Source of the DNA: Chondrinema litorale
Lineage (GTDB): Bacteria > Bacteroidota > Bacteroidia > Cytophagales > Flammeovirgaceae
DNA: 64,000 nt
Reading direction: 5' to 3'
Assembly (NCBI RefSeq): GCF_026250525.1
Contig: NZ_CP111043.1
Coordinates: forward strand, 4,849,001 to 4,913,000
Position 1 is the first letter of the stretch, and each line of letters starts with the position of its first letter. Below the pieces are notes generated by a model. The model was not told the DNA's origin and did no database searches. It was given only the letters and a program-made list of their open reading frames with translations. Of this stretch, positions 1 through 9,595 are shown piece by piece. Made by a program: the position numbers and the translations under genes.

Positions 1-1
1 G

Positions 2-343
2 GAAGAAGATCACCACCGCTCTCAGAGGTTTTACAATATGATATTAGGTAAAGAAGGTGAAGCACCATTTTTCTGTGAGCCTTGGTTAGCTAGAGAAATT
101 ATTGCTCAGCATTTATATGGGTCAAGTATGTGGGCAGTATTTCCAATTCAAGATTTGCTGGCGATTGATGGTGACATTAGAAGATATAACCCAGCCGATG
201 AGCAAATTAATGTTCCGAGTAACCCAAAACATTACTGGAAATATAGAATGCATATAAACCTAGAAGACTTGCTAAATCAAGAAGGATTTAACGGATCGCT
301 GCATGAAATTGTAGCAAATTCTGGCCGTTTGCTACCCTACTAA
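2..343 (+). CDS. malQ: 4-alpha-glucanotransferase (amylomaltase, GH77), C-terminal part
   Basis: The reading frame is open at the left edge; about 113 C-terminal codons are present. The enzyme transfers alpha-1,4-glucan segments between maltodextrins in the cytoplasm. The segment reads EDHHRSQRFY, then FFCEPWLAREI, then MWAVFPIQDLLAI, and ends with INVPSNPKHYWKYRM. The last motif (INVP.NP.HYW.YRM) is the typical GH77 C-terminus, and the overall wording resembles the long DPE2-like form found in Bacteroidota and plants. An ATG at 38 lies inside the protein and is not the start. The next gene is a glycogen debranching enzyme, which fits glycogen or maltodextrin turnover. The N-terminal domains cannot be seen here, so the full architecture is inferred. 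Confidence 0.9.
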   Translation, partial: EEDHHRSQRFYNMILGKEGEAPFFCEPWLAREIIAQHLYGSSMWAVFPIQDLLAIDGDIRRYNPADEQINVPSNPKHYWKYRMHINLEDLLNQEGFNGSLHEIVANSGRLLPY

Positions 344-371
344 AAAATATTTAACAGTTTCGTAATACGAT

Positions 372-401
372 AGCTCAGAGATTTAAATTTCTGAGCTTTT
401 T
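372..401 (+). terminator. Rho-independent terminator after malQ
   Basis: A 13-bp stem (AGCTCAGAGATTT pairing with AAATTTCTGAGCT, one G-T pair) is followed by a run of five T. It lies 28 bases after the malQ stop codon. Confidence 0.8.
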
Positions 402-653
402 GTTTGCAAAATAAAAAATGTTAAATAACTAAAAATGTCTCTTTTTTTGCGAAAAAGTTAAAACAAAAAATTCAAAAAAAAACTTAATTAAATACACAAT
501 TACTTACTTTTTTTTGAATTAGATAATGAAAGAAAATGTTCAAATTATTAAAGAGACTTACTTAAACCAAGCAACGGAAATATACAACAAAAAATAGCAT
601 ATTGTACAATTATTACTACTAATAATACAATTTTTTATTACACAATTGATTTA

Positions 654-661
654 TATTTTTG
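654..661 (+). promoter_or_regulatory. Possible -7 promoter element for the debranching enzyme gene
   Basis: TATTTTTG matches TAnnTTTG exactly. The region is so T-rich that chance matches are likely, and no TTTG lies at the expected distance upstream. Confidence 0.25.
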
Positions 662-785
662 TAAATTGTATATGTCCTTACCTTACATACTAACACTACT
701 ATTTAAACTAATCTTACACATACACTATCGCTCTGACTTTAACCAATAATTAGCTTTATTACACCAGATAATTTTTTCGCAAACC

Positions 786-2984
786 ATGAAAATGTTAAAT
801 AATTTGAATTCCTCTTTTGTGCAAGATCAACGAGACCATATTATTAATTCAGAATGGCTAGAAACTAGTGGTTTAGGTACTTGGGCGGCAAGCTCTGTCA
901 GTGGTATTAACACTAATCGAAATCATGGACTACTTATTACTAAAAATAGTGAAGGGAAAACTTTCTCTTTATTATCTAAACTAGAAGAATGTGTAATAAG
1001 CAACGGTAAGAAATCTCATCTTTCCGCCAATCAGTATCCCGGCACTTTTTATCCTAAAGGATATGAGTATTTACATGCATTTTCGAAAGATTTATTTCCA
1101 GAATTTATCTTTCAGGTAGACGATATTATAATTCATAAAACTATTGCTGCTATTCATGGTACAAATTCTATAGTAGTAAAATATACTTTGCTAGAAGGCC
1201 CAGAAGATGTACAAATGTCTCTCTTACCTTTAATTACCAGCAGAAGTATTAAAGAGCTTACTTACCAGAATGATGCAATAAACGCTAAGGCTTTTTTCTT
1301 AGATAATTCATTTAGCCATCAGGCATATAAAAACAATCCAACTTTACATATCAGTTTTGGGCATAGCTATGTATCATACAAAGCGCAACCCCAATGGTAT
1401 AATAATTTTGAGTATGAAGCTCAACACCAAAATGGTGAGTTTTATAGAGAAGACATGTTTTCTCCAGGTGAGTTTACAGTAAACTTGCACAAAGATTACC
1501 CTGTAGGAATTATTATTTCTACAGAAAAACAAGAGCACTCTAATCCGCTTGAGCTTTTCAAAAAAGAAAGAAACAGAAGAATTGAGCTCACAGCAGATGC
1601 CCAGACAAATTATGAAAGACTTTTAAGATTAGCGGCAGATCAGTTTGTAATAAAAAATTCAAACGATAATCTTGCAATAGCTGCCAGCTATTTCGATAGT
1701 GAAATTAAAAGCCGAGAAAATGTAATTGGACTTACTGGTATTCTTATAAGCACAGGTAGATTTGATGAAGCACGTGAGTTGTTATCTACCTTAAAAAATT
1801 CTATCAGAAAGGGATTATTACCAGAGTTTTTTGATGAGAATTCTCGTGTTTATAAATCTGCCGATACAAGCCTTTGGTTTTTTGATGCAGTATATCAATA
1901 CTTTAAACAGACAGAAGACACCGATTTCATTTATAATGAAATGATGCCGGTATTGAAAGATATTATTGCTTGGTTCTTAAAAGGCACCAACAACAACATT
2001 TGTGTAGACTCTGATGGACTGATAATAGCAGGAACTTCTGATGAGCCAGCAACTTGGATGAATGCACAAATTGATGGCTGGGCAATTACCCCTCGTGCAG
2101 GCAAAGCTGTAGAAATAAATGCACTTTGGTTTAATGCGCTTAAAGTTTATGCTTACTTCCTCGATTTAGATGGTGTTAAAAGTGAGATGCATGTAATCAA
2201 CGATCTTACAGAAAACATCCAAAAAAGATTTAAAGAAGTATTCTGGAACAAAGCAGGAAAATGTCTTTACGACTTAGTTGATGAAAATAATATTCTAAAT
2301 GATAGAATAAGACCTAATCAGATTTTTGCGATTAGTTTATCTTTTCCAGTATTATCAGAGAAAAAAGCCAAAATGGTTTTAGATACAATAGAGCAAAGAC
2401 TAGTAACCGATTATGGTATTAAAACATTATGCTCAGATGCTTTAGGTTTTAAACCTAAATACGAAGGCAATGAGAATGAAAGAAAGCTTGCTTACCACGA
2501 AGGCACAGTTTGGAACTGGTTAATGGGTTCTTACATTGATGCATTAATTAAACTACAAGGAAAAACTGGTAAAGCAAAAGCAAAGGTTTTCTTCAACAAT
2601 TTTAAGCACCATTTGGATACTGCATGTGTGGGTAATATTTCTGAGCTATTTAACGCTACTGAAGATTACACACCAAATGGTTCGCACGCATACTCTTTAA
2701 GCGTAGCAGAAATTCTGAGAGTGGGTATTAAGTATAACCTCTTTAGTTCTGAAGAACACAGTGAAGTTGAAGACGAAGAAAGAAATATTCTAGGTTATGC
2801 AGAATACGATGAGGTAAAACTTAGCTCATACATTCAAGATAATGACGAAATGGAAGATGAAGAAGTTCTTGCTGAGCAAGAAGAAGAGCTCTCGAATTTC
2901 AACAATCCGTTTTCTATCATATCTGCATTTAGAAGTCCAGGTAGTAAATTTTCCAGACTTTTCTCATTATATAATTTCGGATAA
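786..2984 (+). CDS. Glycogen debranching enzyme (amylo-alpha-1,6-glucosidase family)
   Basis: A 732-residue cytoplasmic enzyme predicted to remove alpha-1,6 branches from glycogen. Residues 1 to about 240 fit the beta-rich GDE N-terminal domain (NRNHGLLITK is the typical start motif). Residues about 280-660 fit the alpha/alpha-barrel catalytic domain, with ATWMNAQIDGWAITPRAGKA then VEINALWFNAL near 420-450, HEGTVWNWLMG near 570 and ISELFNATEDYTPNGSHAYS near 617. These motifs are characteristic of the archaeal-type GDE family. No signal peptide is present. The gene follows malQ on the same strand but has its own upstream region and a terminator in between, so it is probably transcribed separately. 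The last 75 residues or so form an acidic extension (SEVEDEE, DEMEDEEVLAEQEEE) beyond the catalytic domain. An alternative ATG lies two codons downstream. Confidence 0.9.
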   Translation: MKMLNNLNSSFVQDQRDHIINSEWLETSGLGTWAASSVSGINTNRNHGLLITKNSEGKTFSLLSKLEECVISNGKKSHLSANQYPGTFYPKGYEYLHAFSKDLFPEFIFQVDDIIIHKTIAAIHGTNSIVVKYTLLEGPEDVQMSLLPLITSRSIKELTYQNDAINAKAFFLDNSFSHQAYKNNPTLHISFGHSYVSYKAQPQWYNNFEYEAQHQNGEFYREDMFSPGEFTVNLHKDYPVGIIISTEKQEHSNPLELFKKERNRRIELTADAQTNYERLLRLAADQFVIKNSNDNLAIAASYFDSEIKSRENVIGLTGILISTGRFDEARELLSTLKNSIRKGLLPEFFDENSRVYKSADTSLWFFDAVYQYFKQTEDTDFIYNEMMPVLKDIIAWFLKGTNNNICVDSDGLIIAGTSDEPATWMNAQIDGWAITPRAGKAVEINALWFNALKVYAYFLDLDGVKSEMHVINDLTENIQKRFKEVFWNKAGKCLYDLVDENNILNDRIRPNQIFAISLSFPVLSEKKAKMVLDTIEQRLVTDYGIKTLCSDALGFKPKYEGNENERKLAYHEGTVWNWLMGSYIDALIKLQGKTGKAKAKVFFNNFKHHLDTACVGNISELFNATEDYTPNGSHAYSLSVAEILRVGIKYNLFSSEEHSEVEDEERNILGYAEYDEVKLSSYIQDNDEMEDEEVLAEQEEELSNFNNPFSIISAFRSPGSKFSRLFSLYNFG

Positions 2985-3000
2985 AAAATATAAAAGCAAA

Positions 3001-3036
3001 AAAAAGCTGCTGAGTTAAAATTCAGCAGCTTTTTTT
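3001..3036. terminator. Bidirectional terminator between convergent genes
   Basis: GCTGCTGA (3006-3013) pairs with TCAGCAGC (3022-3029). The stem is flanked by an A run on the left and a T run on the right, so it can end transcription from both the debranching enzyme gene and the opposing adaptor gene. Confidence 0.85.
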
Positions 3037-3069
3037 ATTTATTATCAATTGAGATTCTTCTTTTCTTAC

Positions 3070-4446
3070 TTACTCAGATTTCTTATTCTCTTCCATTGTT
3101 TCTACTGGGTCACCCCCATTTAACATTTTAGAAACTTGTATATATGGTCCTGTTACAATCTGGTCACCTTCAGCCAATCCGCTTGTAATTTGGATATGGT
3201 CAAAATCACTAATACCAGTTTGTACTTCAACCATTTCTACAGAATCTGCCACTACTCTAAAAACTACTTCTTTTATTTTGTCTTCTTTTTTTGCAGTATT
3301 ACTAGTGTTTTGTCCCGGTCTTTCTTCGTTTACATTACTCTTTTTATCTTCTCTAGTAGTTACAGCAGAAAGTGCTACACCTAATATATTTTTCTTTTCT
3401 TCAGTAATGATGTCTACACTTGCCGTCATGCCTGGTCTAAATGGAGAAGTTGTTGGCGTAATTGCTGCTTCAATTTTATCATTGTTCATCAACTCTTTGT
3501 AGGCTTCATCAGAAATCAAAATTTTAACTTCAAATTCAGTAACCTGATCTCCAACACCCGCAGTAGCAGACTCATTAGCAGAGTTTGCAATTGCTGAAAC
3601 AATCCCTTTAAATTCTACTCCCATATAAGAGTAAGCATCAACATCTATTATTGCGGTATCACCTTTTGTTACTCTAATAATATCGTTTTCATTCACATTT
3701 ACTCTAACTTCCATTTGGTTAAGGTTGGCAATTCTAAGCATTTCGGTACCTTGCATTTGTTGCGTACCTACTACTCTTTCACCTTTTTCTACCAAAAGCT
3801 TAGTTACTATACCTCCCATTGGAGCATAAATCTCTGTATAACCAAGGTTTTCTCTCGCTTCTTTTACGCTAGCCTCTGCACTTTTTACAGTGTATAGTGC
3901 AGCTTCTACACTTTGTTCGGCAGCTTCGTAATCTGCTTTACCACTCTCAAATGTGGCGAATACATTATCGTAATCTTGCTGAGAAATGGCTTTTTGATTA
4001 AAGAGTTTTTCATTTCTATCAAAATCGCGCTTGGCAGCTTCGTACTGTGCTTTAGATTGTGCAAGTCTTGCCTTAGATTGTGCGTAATTTGCTTTTTGCG
4101 TATTTAATGTAGCAATGGTTCTATCTAATGAAGACAGCAGGTTGTCAGGATTTAATTTTAACAATAACTGTCCTTGAACTACAGAATCTCCTTCTTCAAT
4201 AAAAATTTCAGTAATTTCACCTGCTACCTGCGGACTAATAGTGACTTCTTCTACAGGTTCTACTTTTCCTGATGCGCTAACTTTTTCTACAATAGTGACT
4301 AGTTCCGCTGTTCCAAATACTACTTTTTTTGCTTTTTTATTCCCTATCCAACCTTGTTGTTTACCTATATATCCACCACCTAGAAGTAAGACAAACACGG
4401 TAACAAAAATAAAAATGAGTTTCTTGTTCGAGTTTTTTTTTGCCAT
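3070..4446 (-). CDS. Efflux transporter periplasmic adaptor subunit (HlyD/MacA-like)
   Basis: A 458-residue membrane fusion protein. Residues 9-28 form one inner-membrane anchor (LIFIFVTVFVLLLGGG). A split biotinyl-lipoyl domain follows (VEEVTISPQVAGEITEIFIE near 62; YTEIYAPMGGIVTKLLVEKG near 203). In between lies an Ala/Gln/Lys-rich alpha-helical hairpin at about 100-200. The beta-barrel is at about 240-350 and the membrane-proximal domain after it. Such adaptors link an inner-membrane ABC or RND pump to an outer-membrane channel. No pump or TolC-like gene is adjacent, so the partner is unknown. A low-complexity linker (near 370-395, Asn/Lys/Glu-rich) interrupts the C-terminal part. The family call is secure; ABC versus RND is not. 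Confidence 0.85.
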   Translation of the reverse strand: MAKKNSNKKLIFIFVTVFVLLLGGGYIGKQQGWIGNKKAKKVVFGTAELVTIVEKVSASGKVEPVEEVTISPQVAGEITEIFIEEGDSVVQGQLLLKLNPDNLLSSLDRTIATLNTQKANYAQSKARLAQSKAQYEAAKRDFDRNEKLFNQKAISQQDYDNVFATFESGKADYEAAEQSVEAALYTVKSAEASVKEARENLGYTEIYAPMGGIVTKLLVEKGERVVGTQQMQGTEMLRIANLNQMEVRVNVNENDIIRVTKGDTAIIDVDAYSYMGVEFKGIVSAIANSANESATAGVGDQVTEFEVKILISDEAYKELMNNDKIEAAITPTTSPFRPGMTASVDIITEEKKNILGVALSAVTTREDKKSNVNEERPGQNTSNTAKKEDKIKEVVFRVVADSVEMVEVQTGISDFDHIQITSGLAEGDQIVTGPYIQVSKMLNGGDPVETMEENKKSE

Positions 4447-4780
4447 GGCACTTGTTAATTTTCTGAATTCATTTTATAAGTAGTCAATTATCAAAGAATA
4501 TTACATTGATGTAAAAAAATATTTATAAAATGATTTTTAATGGTAATTTAAATATGCACAAATATTTTAGTTGCTAAATTACATTAAAGCCAGATATAAA
4601 ATAAGCTTATTGCATGAATGGAAAGATTCTATTTTAAAAGGTATAGTTTTAAGTCTATCACAATTATTTGTAAGGTTTTGAGGTAAAAAACTAAAGAATT
4701 GGATATCCTATACTTAAAAAGAAAAAGCCCTTACGTCTTAAATAAGAGGTAAGGGCAAAATTAAACTATCACAGAAATTC
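4447..4780. other. Intergenic region between the adaptor gene and the first susD
   Basis: This 334-base AT-rich stretch contains the terminator of the first susD-like gene at 4716-4756 and presumably the promoter of the adaptor gene. I found no exact TAnnTTTG on the minus strand and no reading frame worth calling. Confidence 0.5.
4716..4756 (-). terminator. Rho-independent terminator after the first susD-like gene
   Basis: GCCCTTAC..TCTTA pairs with TAAGA..GTAAGGGC with a single G-G mismatch and a tiny loop (4727-4756). On the minus strand the stem is followed by TTTTTCTTTTT. It lies 25 bases after the stop codon. Confidence 0.85.
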
Positions 4781-6232
4781 TTATTTATCCCACCAAACTG
4801 GTGTATCTAAATTATCAGCAGATTCTACTACTGAATAATTTTCACTATTATTATCTCTCTCTGTTGTTGGATAACCTTGTCTAACTGGAATTTTCCCACT
4901 TTCGTTAAGCGCTGCCGAAGCTGGCTCTAATGCAGGATAACCAGTTCGTCTCCATTCTGTCCATGCTTCGTAACCATTTAGGTATAGAGCCACCCATTTT
5001 TGGTTTCCAATTAATTCTAATGCATTGTCTGCATCAAAAGCCACTTCGCTATTAGATACAAATCCATCAAAGCTATCTCCTACTCCATACTGATCTAATG
5101 AAGCCTGAATTGCCTGATAATAATAATCTTCTACACTTCCATCTATCCAGCCTAACTCAGCTGCTTCAGCCATAGAGAATAAAACTTGAGCAGCTGTATA
5201 AATATAAGTTGGTGTATCTTGGCCTCTAAAAGCATCTCCTAAAAATGATACATCGGAGTTAGAAATACCACCTGCTACTGCTTCTGAAACTCCGTAAGTC
5301 ATACCAACATATTCAGAATATTGAGACGATTCCGTACCATTGGCAAAAACAGGTAACCTTGGGTCCATTTCAACATCCATCATTCCACCATTTTCTGTGC
5401 TTTGCATATAATCTATCAAAGTGTTAGAAACAGCATAATCTGATCTTGTTAAAAATGCAGCATACCAAGGGTTTTGATTGTTAGCATCTGCTAAATGTTG
5501 ATAGAAGATATTTTCTTCGTTAGTTGTAACTACACCATCATTCATTGCAGCTACAAATTCTGTTTTACCTTGATCCGGATCTGCTTTAGACAAGCGCAAA
5601 GCGGCGACTAATCTAATTGTGTTTGCAAATGTTTTCCATTTATCCATATCTCCTGAAAATAGAAAATCACCTTCTGGGCCAGCTCCTCCGTCTATCATTG
5701 CACTTGCCGCTTTTAGTTCTTGAAAGATACTTGCATACACTGCTTCTTGAGAATCAAACTTAGGAAGAAAATTAGCCTCGTCGCTTTGAAGTGCCTCAGA
5801 GTACGGTATATCTCCCCAACGATCTGTAATATGTAAATAATAAAATGAAGTTAAGATTTTAGCAGCAGCTATTTGGTTAGCATTAGAACCATATACTTGC
5901 GCTTCTATCATAGTCTCTTCTTCTGAATTCATCTTTATAACAAGATCAAGATCTGCCAGAGGACCTAAGTACCAGCCATTATAACTAAATCTAACAGTTT
6001 GATAATTGTCTGAAGAAGTATATTGCGAGTTAGCCAAATACTGCACATACAACTGACCTTGAGATGAGCTAATTACTCCAGGCAGAGAAGCAAGTGCATT
6101 AGACAACAAGTAAGAAGCCTGTGGTGTAGTAGTTGCATTTGGATTTACATTTAAATCACCAAAATCATCTATATCACAAGAAACAAATACAAAGGCGATT
6201 AAGCTTAAGAATAATATTTTTATTTTTTTCAT
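4781..6232 (-). CDS. SusD/RagB-family outer-membrane lipoprotein (copy 1)
   Basis: A 483-residue surface lipoprotein that would form the lid of the adjacent SusC-like channel and bind its ligand. The signal peptide ends in a lipobox with Cys19 (FVFVSC). Conserved family wording includes NPNATTTPQASYLLSNAL near 30, YLHITDRWGDIPYSEAL near 130 and the C-terminal stretch ALYLNGYEAWTEWRRTGYPA near 420. The type corresponds to the SusD-like group with the DRWGD(I/V)PYSEA motif (SusD_2-like). The second copy at 10363-11814 has the same length and is similar along its whole length. It lies 60 bases after its susC and shares its strand, so the two form an operon. The ligand is unknown: no hydrolase, transporter or regulator is nearby. 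Confidence 0.92.
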   Translation of the reverse strand: MKKIKILFLSLIAFVFVSCDIDDFGDLNVNPNATTTPQASYLLSNALASLPGVISSSQGQLYVQYLANSQYTSSDNYQTVRFSYNGWYLGPLADLDLVIKMNSEEETMIEAQVYGSNANQIAAAKILTSFYYLHITDRWGDIPYSEALQSDEANFLPKFDSQEAVYASIFQELKAASAMIDGGAGPEGDFLFSGDMDKWKTFANTIRLVAALRLSKADPDQGKTEFVAAMNDGVVTTNEENIFYQHLADANNQNPWYAAFLTRSDYAVSNTLIDYMQSTENGGMMDVEMDPRLPVFANGTESSQYSEYVGMTYGVSEAVAGGISNSDVSFLGDAFRGQDTPTYIYTAAQVLFSMAEAAELGWIDGSVEDYYYQAIQASLDQYGVGDSFDGFVSNSEVAFDADNALELIGNQKWVALYLNGYEAWTEWRRTGYPALEPASAALNESGKIPVRQGYPTTERDNNSENYSVVESADNLDTPVWWDK

Positions 6233-6292
6233 AAATTCAATTTTTAATTTGGGCTCAACTAATTGATTAGGAATTAGATAAATAATGAGTGA

Positions 6293-9200
6293 TTAGAAAC
6301 CTATTTTTACATCGACACCTAAAGATCTGGTAGCAGGCAACTGTCCTCCATCTACCCAAGAACCATTAATTCGGGCATCTTCTTCATCACCACCAAGCTC
6401 AGACGGGTCAATTCCAGAAGCAGCAGTATAGATTAACCAAGGATTGTTAGCTACAAAGGCAATACTTGCACGCTTAATAAATGTATTGCTTAGAAGAGAT
6501 GAAGGAAGGCTGTAACCCAATCTAACTTCTCTAACCTTCACGAAAGATGCATCATAAACCCATGCTTCGTGTAAGCCAAATAAAGCTTTCCAATAAGAAT
6601 CTGCTGGTAGATAAGTAGTATTTTCAGCACCATCGTTTTCATACACACCTTCGAATCTTAACCCACCACCATCTGCTACTGGATCTCTCATTGGATTACC
6701 TTTATCGTTGTTACCAACAGTTTCAGCACCCAAACCACTATATGCATTGAACATTTTTGTGAAAGAGTTAAACTTACCACCAGATTGGAAGTCAATTGTA
6801 AATGCTAACTCTACATTTTTGTAAGAGAATCTGTTAAAAATACCACCGGTGAAATCAGGAAGAATTGAACCTAATACTGCATTATCATCATATAAAGGTT
6901 TACCATCTGCATCAACTAGTCTTTCACCAGCATCATTTGTTCTAAATTTTCGACCTACAATGGTTCCCCATTCTTCACCAACTTTAGCACGGGCGGTAAT
7001 TCCACCCCATCCACCCCAAGTACTATTACCTCCATTACCATTGGCAAGGGTAATAACATCAAGGTTTAATTCAGGATATAATGCCTCAATAGTATTTTTG
7101 CTACTTGCTATGTTAAAGTTTACATCCCATACAAATCCATCAGCAGTTTGTAGAGGAATACCACCTAATGAAAGCTCCCATCCTTTAGTTGAAGACTTAC
7201 CTGCATTTAATCTTACTGTAGAAATACCACTAGTTGGAGGTACAGAAACGTTTACAATCTCATCTGTATTATCATAGTAGTAATAAGCAAAGTCGAATCT
7301 TACACGATCTCTTAAGAATCGTAACTCAATACCACCTTCAGTACCAGAAGTAGTCGCAGCAATTAAAGTAGGAAGTGTCTGGTTATCAGGTGTTCCCATT
7401 GTTGGGAAAGAACCATAAGGATTACCTAAACCATAAGTTGGTTGAATAGCATATGGATCTAATTCATCACCCACTGTTGCATAACTAGCACGAAGTTTAC
7501 CAAAAGAAAGCAGATCATTTTGAGGTAATAATTCAGTAAATACAAATGATGTTGAAATAGATGGATACTTAGTAAGATTGCTATTTACAGGCAAGGCAGA
7601 ATCCCAATCTCCTCTTAAAGAAGCATCAACAAATATTACATCTTTGTATCCTAAAGAAAGTTGAGCATATAAACTTCTAACTTCTTTTTCCCACAAAAAA
7701 CTACTTGTATTTGGTCTGTCTTTTGAATTAGAAACTGTATAAAGATGAGGAACAGATAAACCACCAGAAGTAGAAGAATTCATTCTAGTTTGATGATTTT
7801 TTCTTAAGTTACCACCTCCAATTGCTGACACTGATAGACCTCCAAAATCCTTGTTGTAACTAGCAATAAACTCAAAATTGTCTTCTTGTTTACGCCAAGA
7901 ATATGCACTGTAACTATCTATACCTAAAGTACCTGTAGCATGTCTAGTACTCCCAGCTTTTTCTTGGTTTTCTCTAATCGCATTCGCCATTAAAGTTAAA
8001 CCTTTTACTGGTTCCCATTGTAAACCAACTTTCCCGTAGAATGTGGTTCTCTCCCACTCAGAAATGTTAGCATAAGCATAAGTATATGGGTTATCCCAAT
8101 AAAGAGGAGTTGTATTTGAAGTAGAGTTGATGTTCCAACTTGTATAAGAACCGTCTGGTAACTGGTAGTATTTCTCCAAAAGATCCATATCTAATTGGCG
8201 CTGAAACCATTGGTTTACATTTGAGCCAATACTTCCATAACCTTCATCTAGGTTACCATTAGTTTTTGTTTTGCTATAATTAGCAATGGCATTTAATTTC
8301 AGATTCTTAACAAGATCAACACTTGAATTTAAGTTCAAGAAGTTTCTTTTTTGATCTGAACCAGGGATTACACCTGATCGTTGAATATCTGTTACAGCTA
8401 CACTTATATTGTAATTTTCGTCAGCTTTTCTAACAGTAATACCTGTATTTTGCGCTACACCAGTTTCAAAATAGTTTTTCACGTTGTCTGGCTGAGGACT
8501 CCAAGGTCTTAATTTACCAAACCCGTCAGTTCCTTTCGTAAAAGCGTCCCATTGAGCAACCATAGTACCATCCATTTTTGGCCCCCAGCTTTCATCTGCA
8601 TAAAATTCTGGAATCGGAGCTCCATCAATTGCAGCTAAAGCAGGATCGTGAACACCTTCTACATATTCAAAAGCACCAAAGCTTTGATCGTATCCGCCAC
8701 CATATTCGTTCTGATAATCTGGTAAAACAGAAACTTTCTCAAATGTTGTAGTACTATTTAAATCGATAGATAGCTGACCTGCAACTCCTTTTTTAGAAGT
8801 GATAATTACCACACCATCACGTGCACGAGAACCATAAAGTGCGGCAGCACTTGGCCCTTTCAATACACTAATTTTGTCTACATTATCCATGTTTATGGTA
8901 GATGCATCACTAATTATAATACCATCTACAACATACAGAGGACTGCCAGAACTTAAACCACGAACTCCTCTAATACGAATAGCGGGTGTGCCGAATTTAG
9001 CACCTGAACCTGATACTACTTGTACACCGGCAATTTTACCAGCCATAGCCGATCCTAAATTAGTTTCACGAGCTACACGTAGGTTTTTAGAATCAACTTC
9101 CTGTACTGCATAACCAATTGATTTTTCTTCTCTGTTCTGGTTAAGCGCTGTTACAACAACTTCAGAAAGTTCTTGCGCATCTTCTTTCATCGAAATACTG

Positions 9201-9484
9201 AAAGATGATTGCCCATTAAGCATTACCTCTTTTGTTTCAAATCCGATGTAGGAAAATACTAAAGCTTCGGCTGTTTCTGGTGCACTTAAGGTGAAGTTGC
9301 CATCAATTCCTGAAATGGTACCAATTGCAGTACCTTTTACAATAACATTTACACCGGGTAATGGTGAGTTATCTGCTCCAGAAGTAATTGTACCAGTAAT
9401 TACTTTTTCCTGAGCGAAGGCAGAGATAGCGGTAAAAAAAAGGCATAGGAATGCCACCTGAAAATTGTGTAGAAAAATTTTCAT
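6293..9484 (-). CDS. SusC/RagA-family TonB-linked outer-membrane protein (copy 1)
   Basis: A 1063-residue TonB-dependent transporter. A signal peptide ends at AISAFA (residue 24). A carboxypeptidase-regulatory-like domain follows at about 29-108 (VITGTITSGADNSPLPGVNV). The plug domain is at about 115-230, with the SusC signature SPLYVVDGIIISD and KGPSAAALYGSRARDGVV. The beta-barrel fills the rest and ends in a terminal Phe (VDVKIGF), as barrel proteins do. No STN domain is present, so direct signalling to an anti-sigma factor is not expected. It is followed 60 bases later by its susD. The first 17 bases upstream of the ATG match those of copy 2 almost perfectly, and a shared GTGTCAAATT motif lies about 100 bases upstream in both. 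Confidence 0.93.
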   Translation of the reverse strand: MKIFLHNFQVAFLCLFFTAISAFAQEKVITGTITSGADNSPLPGVNVIVKGTAIGTISGIDGNFTLSAPETAEALVFSYIGFETKEVMLNGQSSFSISMKEDAQELSEVVVTALNQNREEKSIGYAVQEVDSKNLRVARETNLGSAMAGKIAGVQVVSGSGAKFGTPAIRIRGVRGLSSGSPLYVVDGIIISDASTINMDNVDKISVLKGPSAAALYGSRARDGVVIITSKKGVAGQLSIDLNSTTTFEKVSVLPDYQNEYGGGYDQSFGAFEYVEGVHDPALAAIDGAPIPEFYADESWGPKMDGTMVAQWDAFTKGTDGFGKLRPWSPQPDNVKNYFETGVAQNTGITVRKADENYNISVAVTDIQRSGVIPGSDQKRNFLNLNSSVDLVKNLKLNAIANYSKTKTNGNLDEGYGSIGSNVNQWFQRQLDMDLLEKYYQLPDGSYTSWNINSTSNTTPLYWDNPYTYAYANISEWERTTFYGKVGLQWEPVKGLTLMANAIRENQEKAGSTRHATGTLGIDSYSAYSWRKQEDNFEFIASYNKDFGGLSVSAIGGGNLRKNHQTRMNSSTSGGLSVPHLYTVSNSKDRPNTSSFLWEKEVRSLYAQLSLGYKDVIFVDASLRGDWDSALPVNSNLTKYPSISTSFVFTELLPQNDLLSFGKLRASYATVGDELDPYAIQPTYGLGNPYGSFPTMGTPDNQTLPTLIAATTSGTEGGIELRFLRDRVRFDFAYYYYDNTDEIVNVSVPPTSGISTVRLNAGKSSTKGWELSLGGIPLQTADGFVWDVNFNIASSKNTIEALYPELNLDVITLANGNGGNSTWGGWGGITARAKVGEEWGTIVGRKFRTNDAGERLVDADGKPLYDDNAVLGSILPDFTGGIFNRFSYKNVELAFTIDFQSGGKFNSFTKMFNAYSGLGAETVGNNDKGNPMRDPVADGGGLRFEGVYENDGAENTTYLPADSYWKALFGLHEAWVYDASFVKVREVRLGYSLPSSLLSNTFIKRASIAFVANNPWLIYTAASGIDPSELGGDEEDARINGSWVDGGQLPATRSLGVDVKIGF

Positions 9485-9585
9485 AAATTGTAGTTAATAA
9501 TTTAGAATAAATTAATAGCTAGTATGTAGCAGACATATAAAGACAAGACAGACCTAGAATAGACCTATATGACTTCACAGTAGCT

Positions 9586-9595
9586 AATTTGACAC
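9586..9595 (-). promoter_or_regulatory. Motif GTGTCAAATT upstream of susC copy 1
   Basis: On the minus strand GTGTCAAATTAGC lies about 102 bases before the susC ATG. The same motif (GTGTCAAATTGGC) lies about 97 bases before the ATG of susC copy 2. The near-equal spacing suggests a conserved promoter or operator element; its function is unknown. Confidence 0.4.

Larger units (their letters stand above)
344..785. other. Intergenic region between malQ and the debranching enzyme gene
   Basis: This 442-base stretch is very AT-rich. It holds the malQ terminator near its left end and long A and T runs around 440-510. A TATTTTTG word at 654-661 fits the Bacteroidota -7 element (TAnnTTTG) and could drive the downstream gene with a leader of about 115 bases, but no clear -33 element precedes it. 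I see no coding potential and no RNA gene. Confidence 0.5.

Noticed and set aside
6849..7277. Plus-strand reading frame of 142 codons inside susC copy 1
   Set aside because: It is antisense to a secure coding region, has no family resemblance and is Pro/Ser-rich as expected of a shadow frame.
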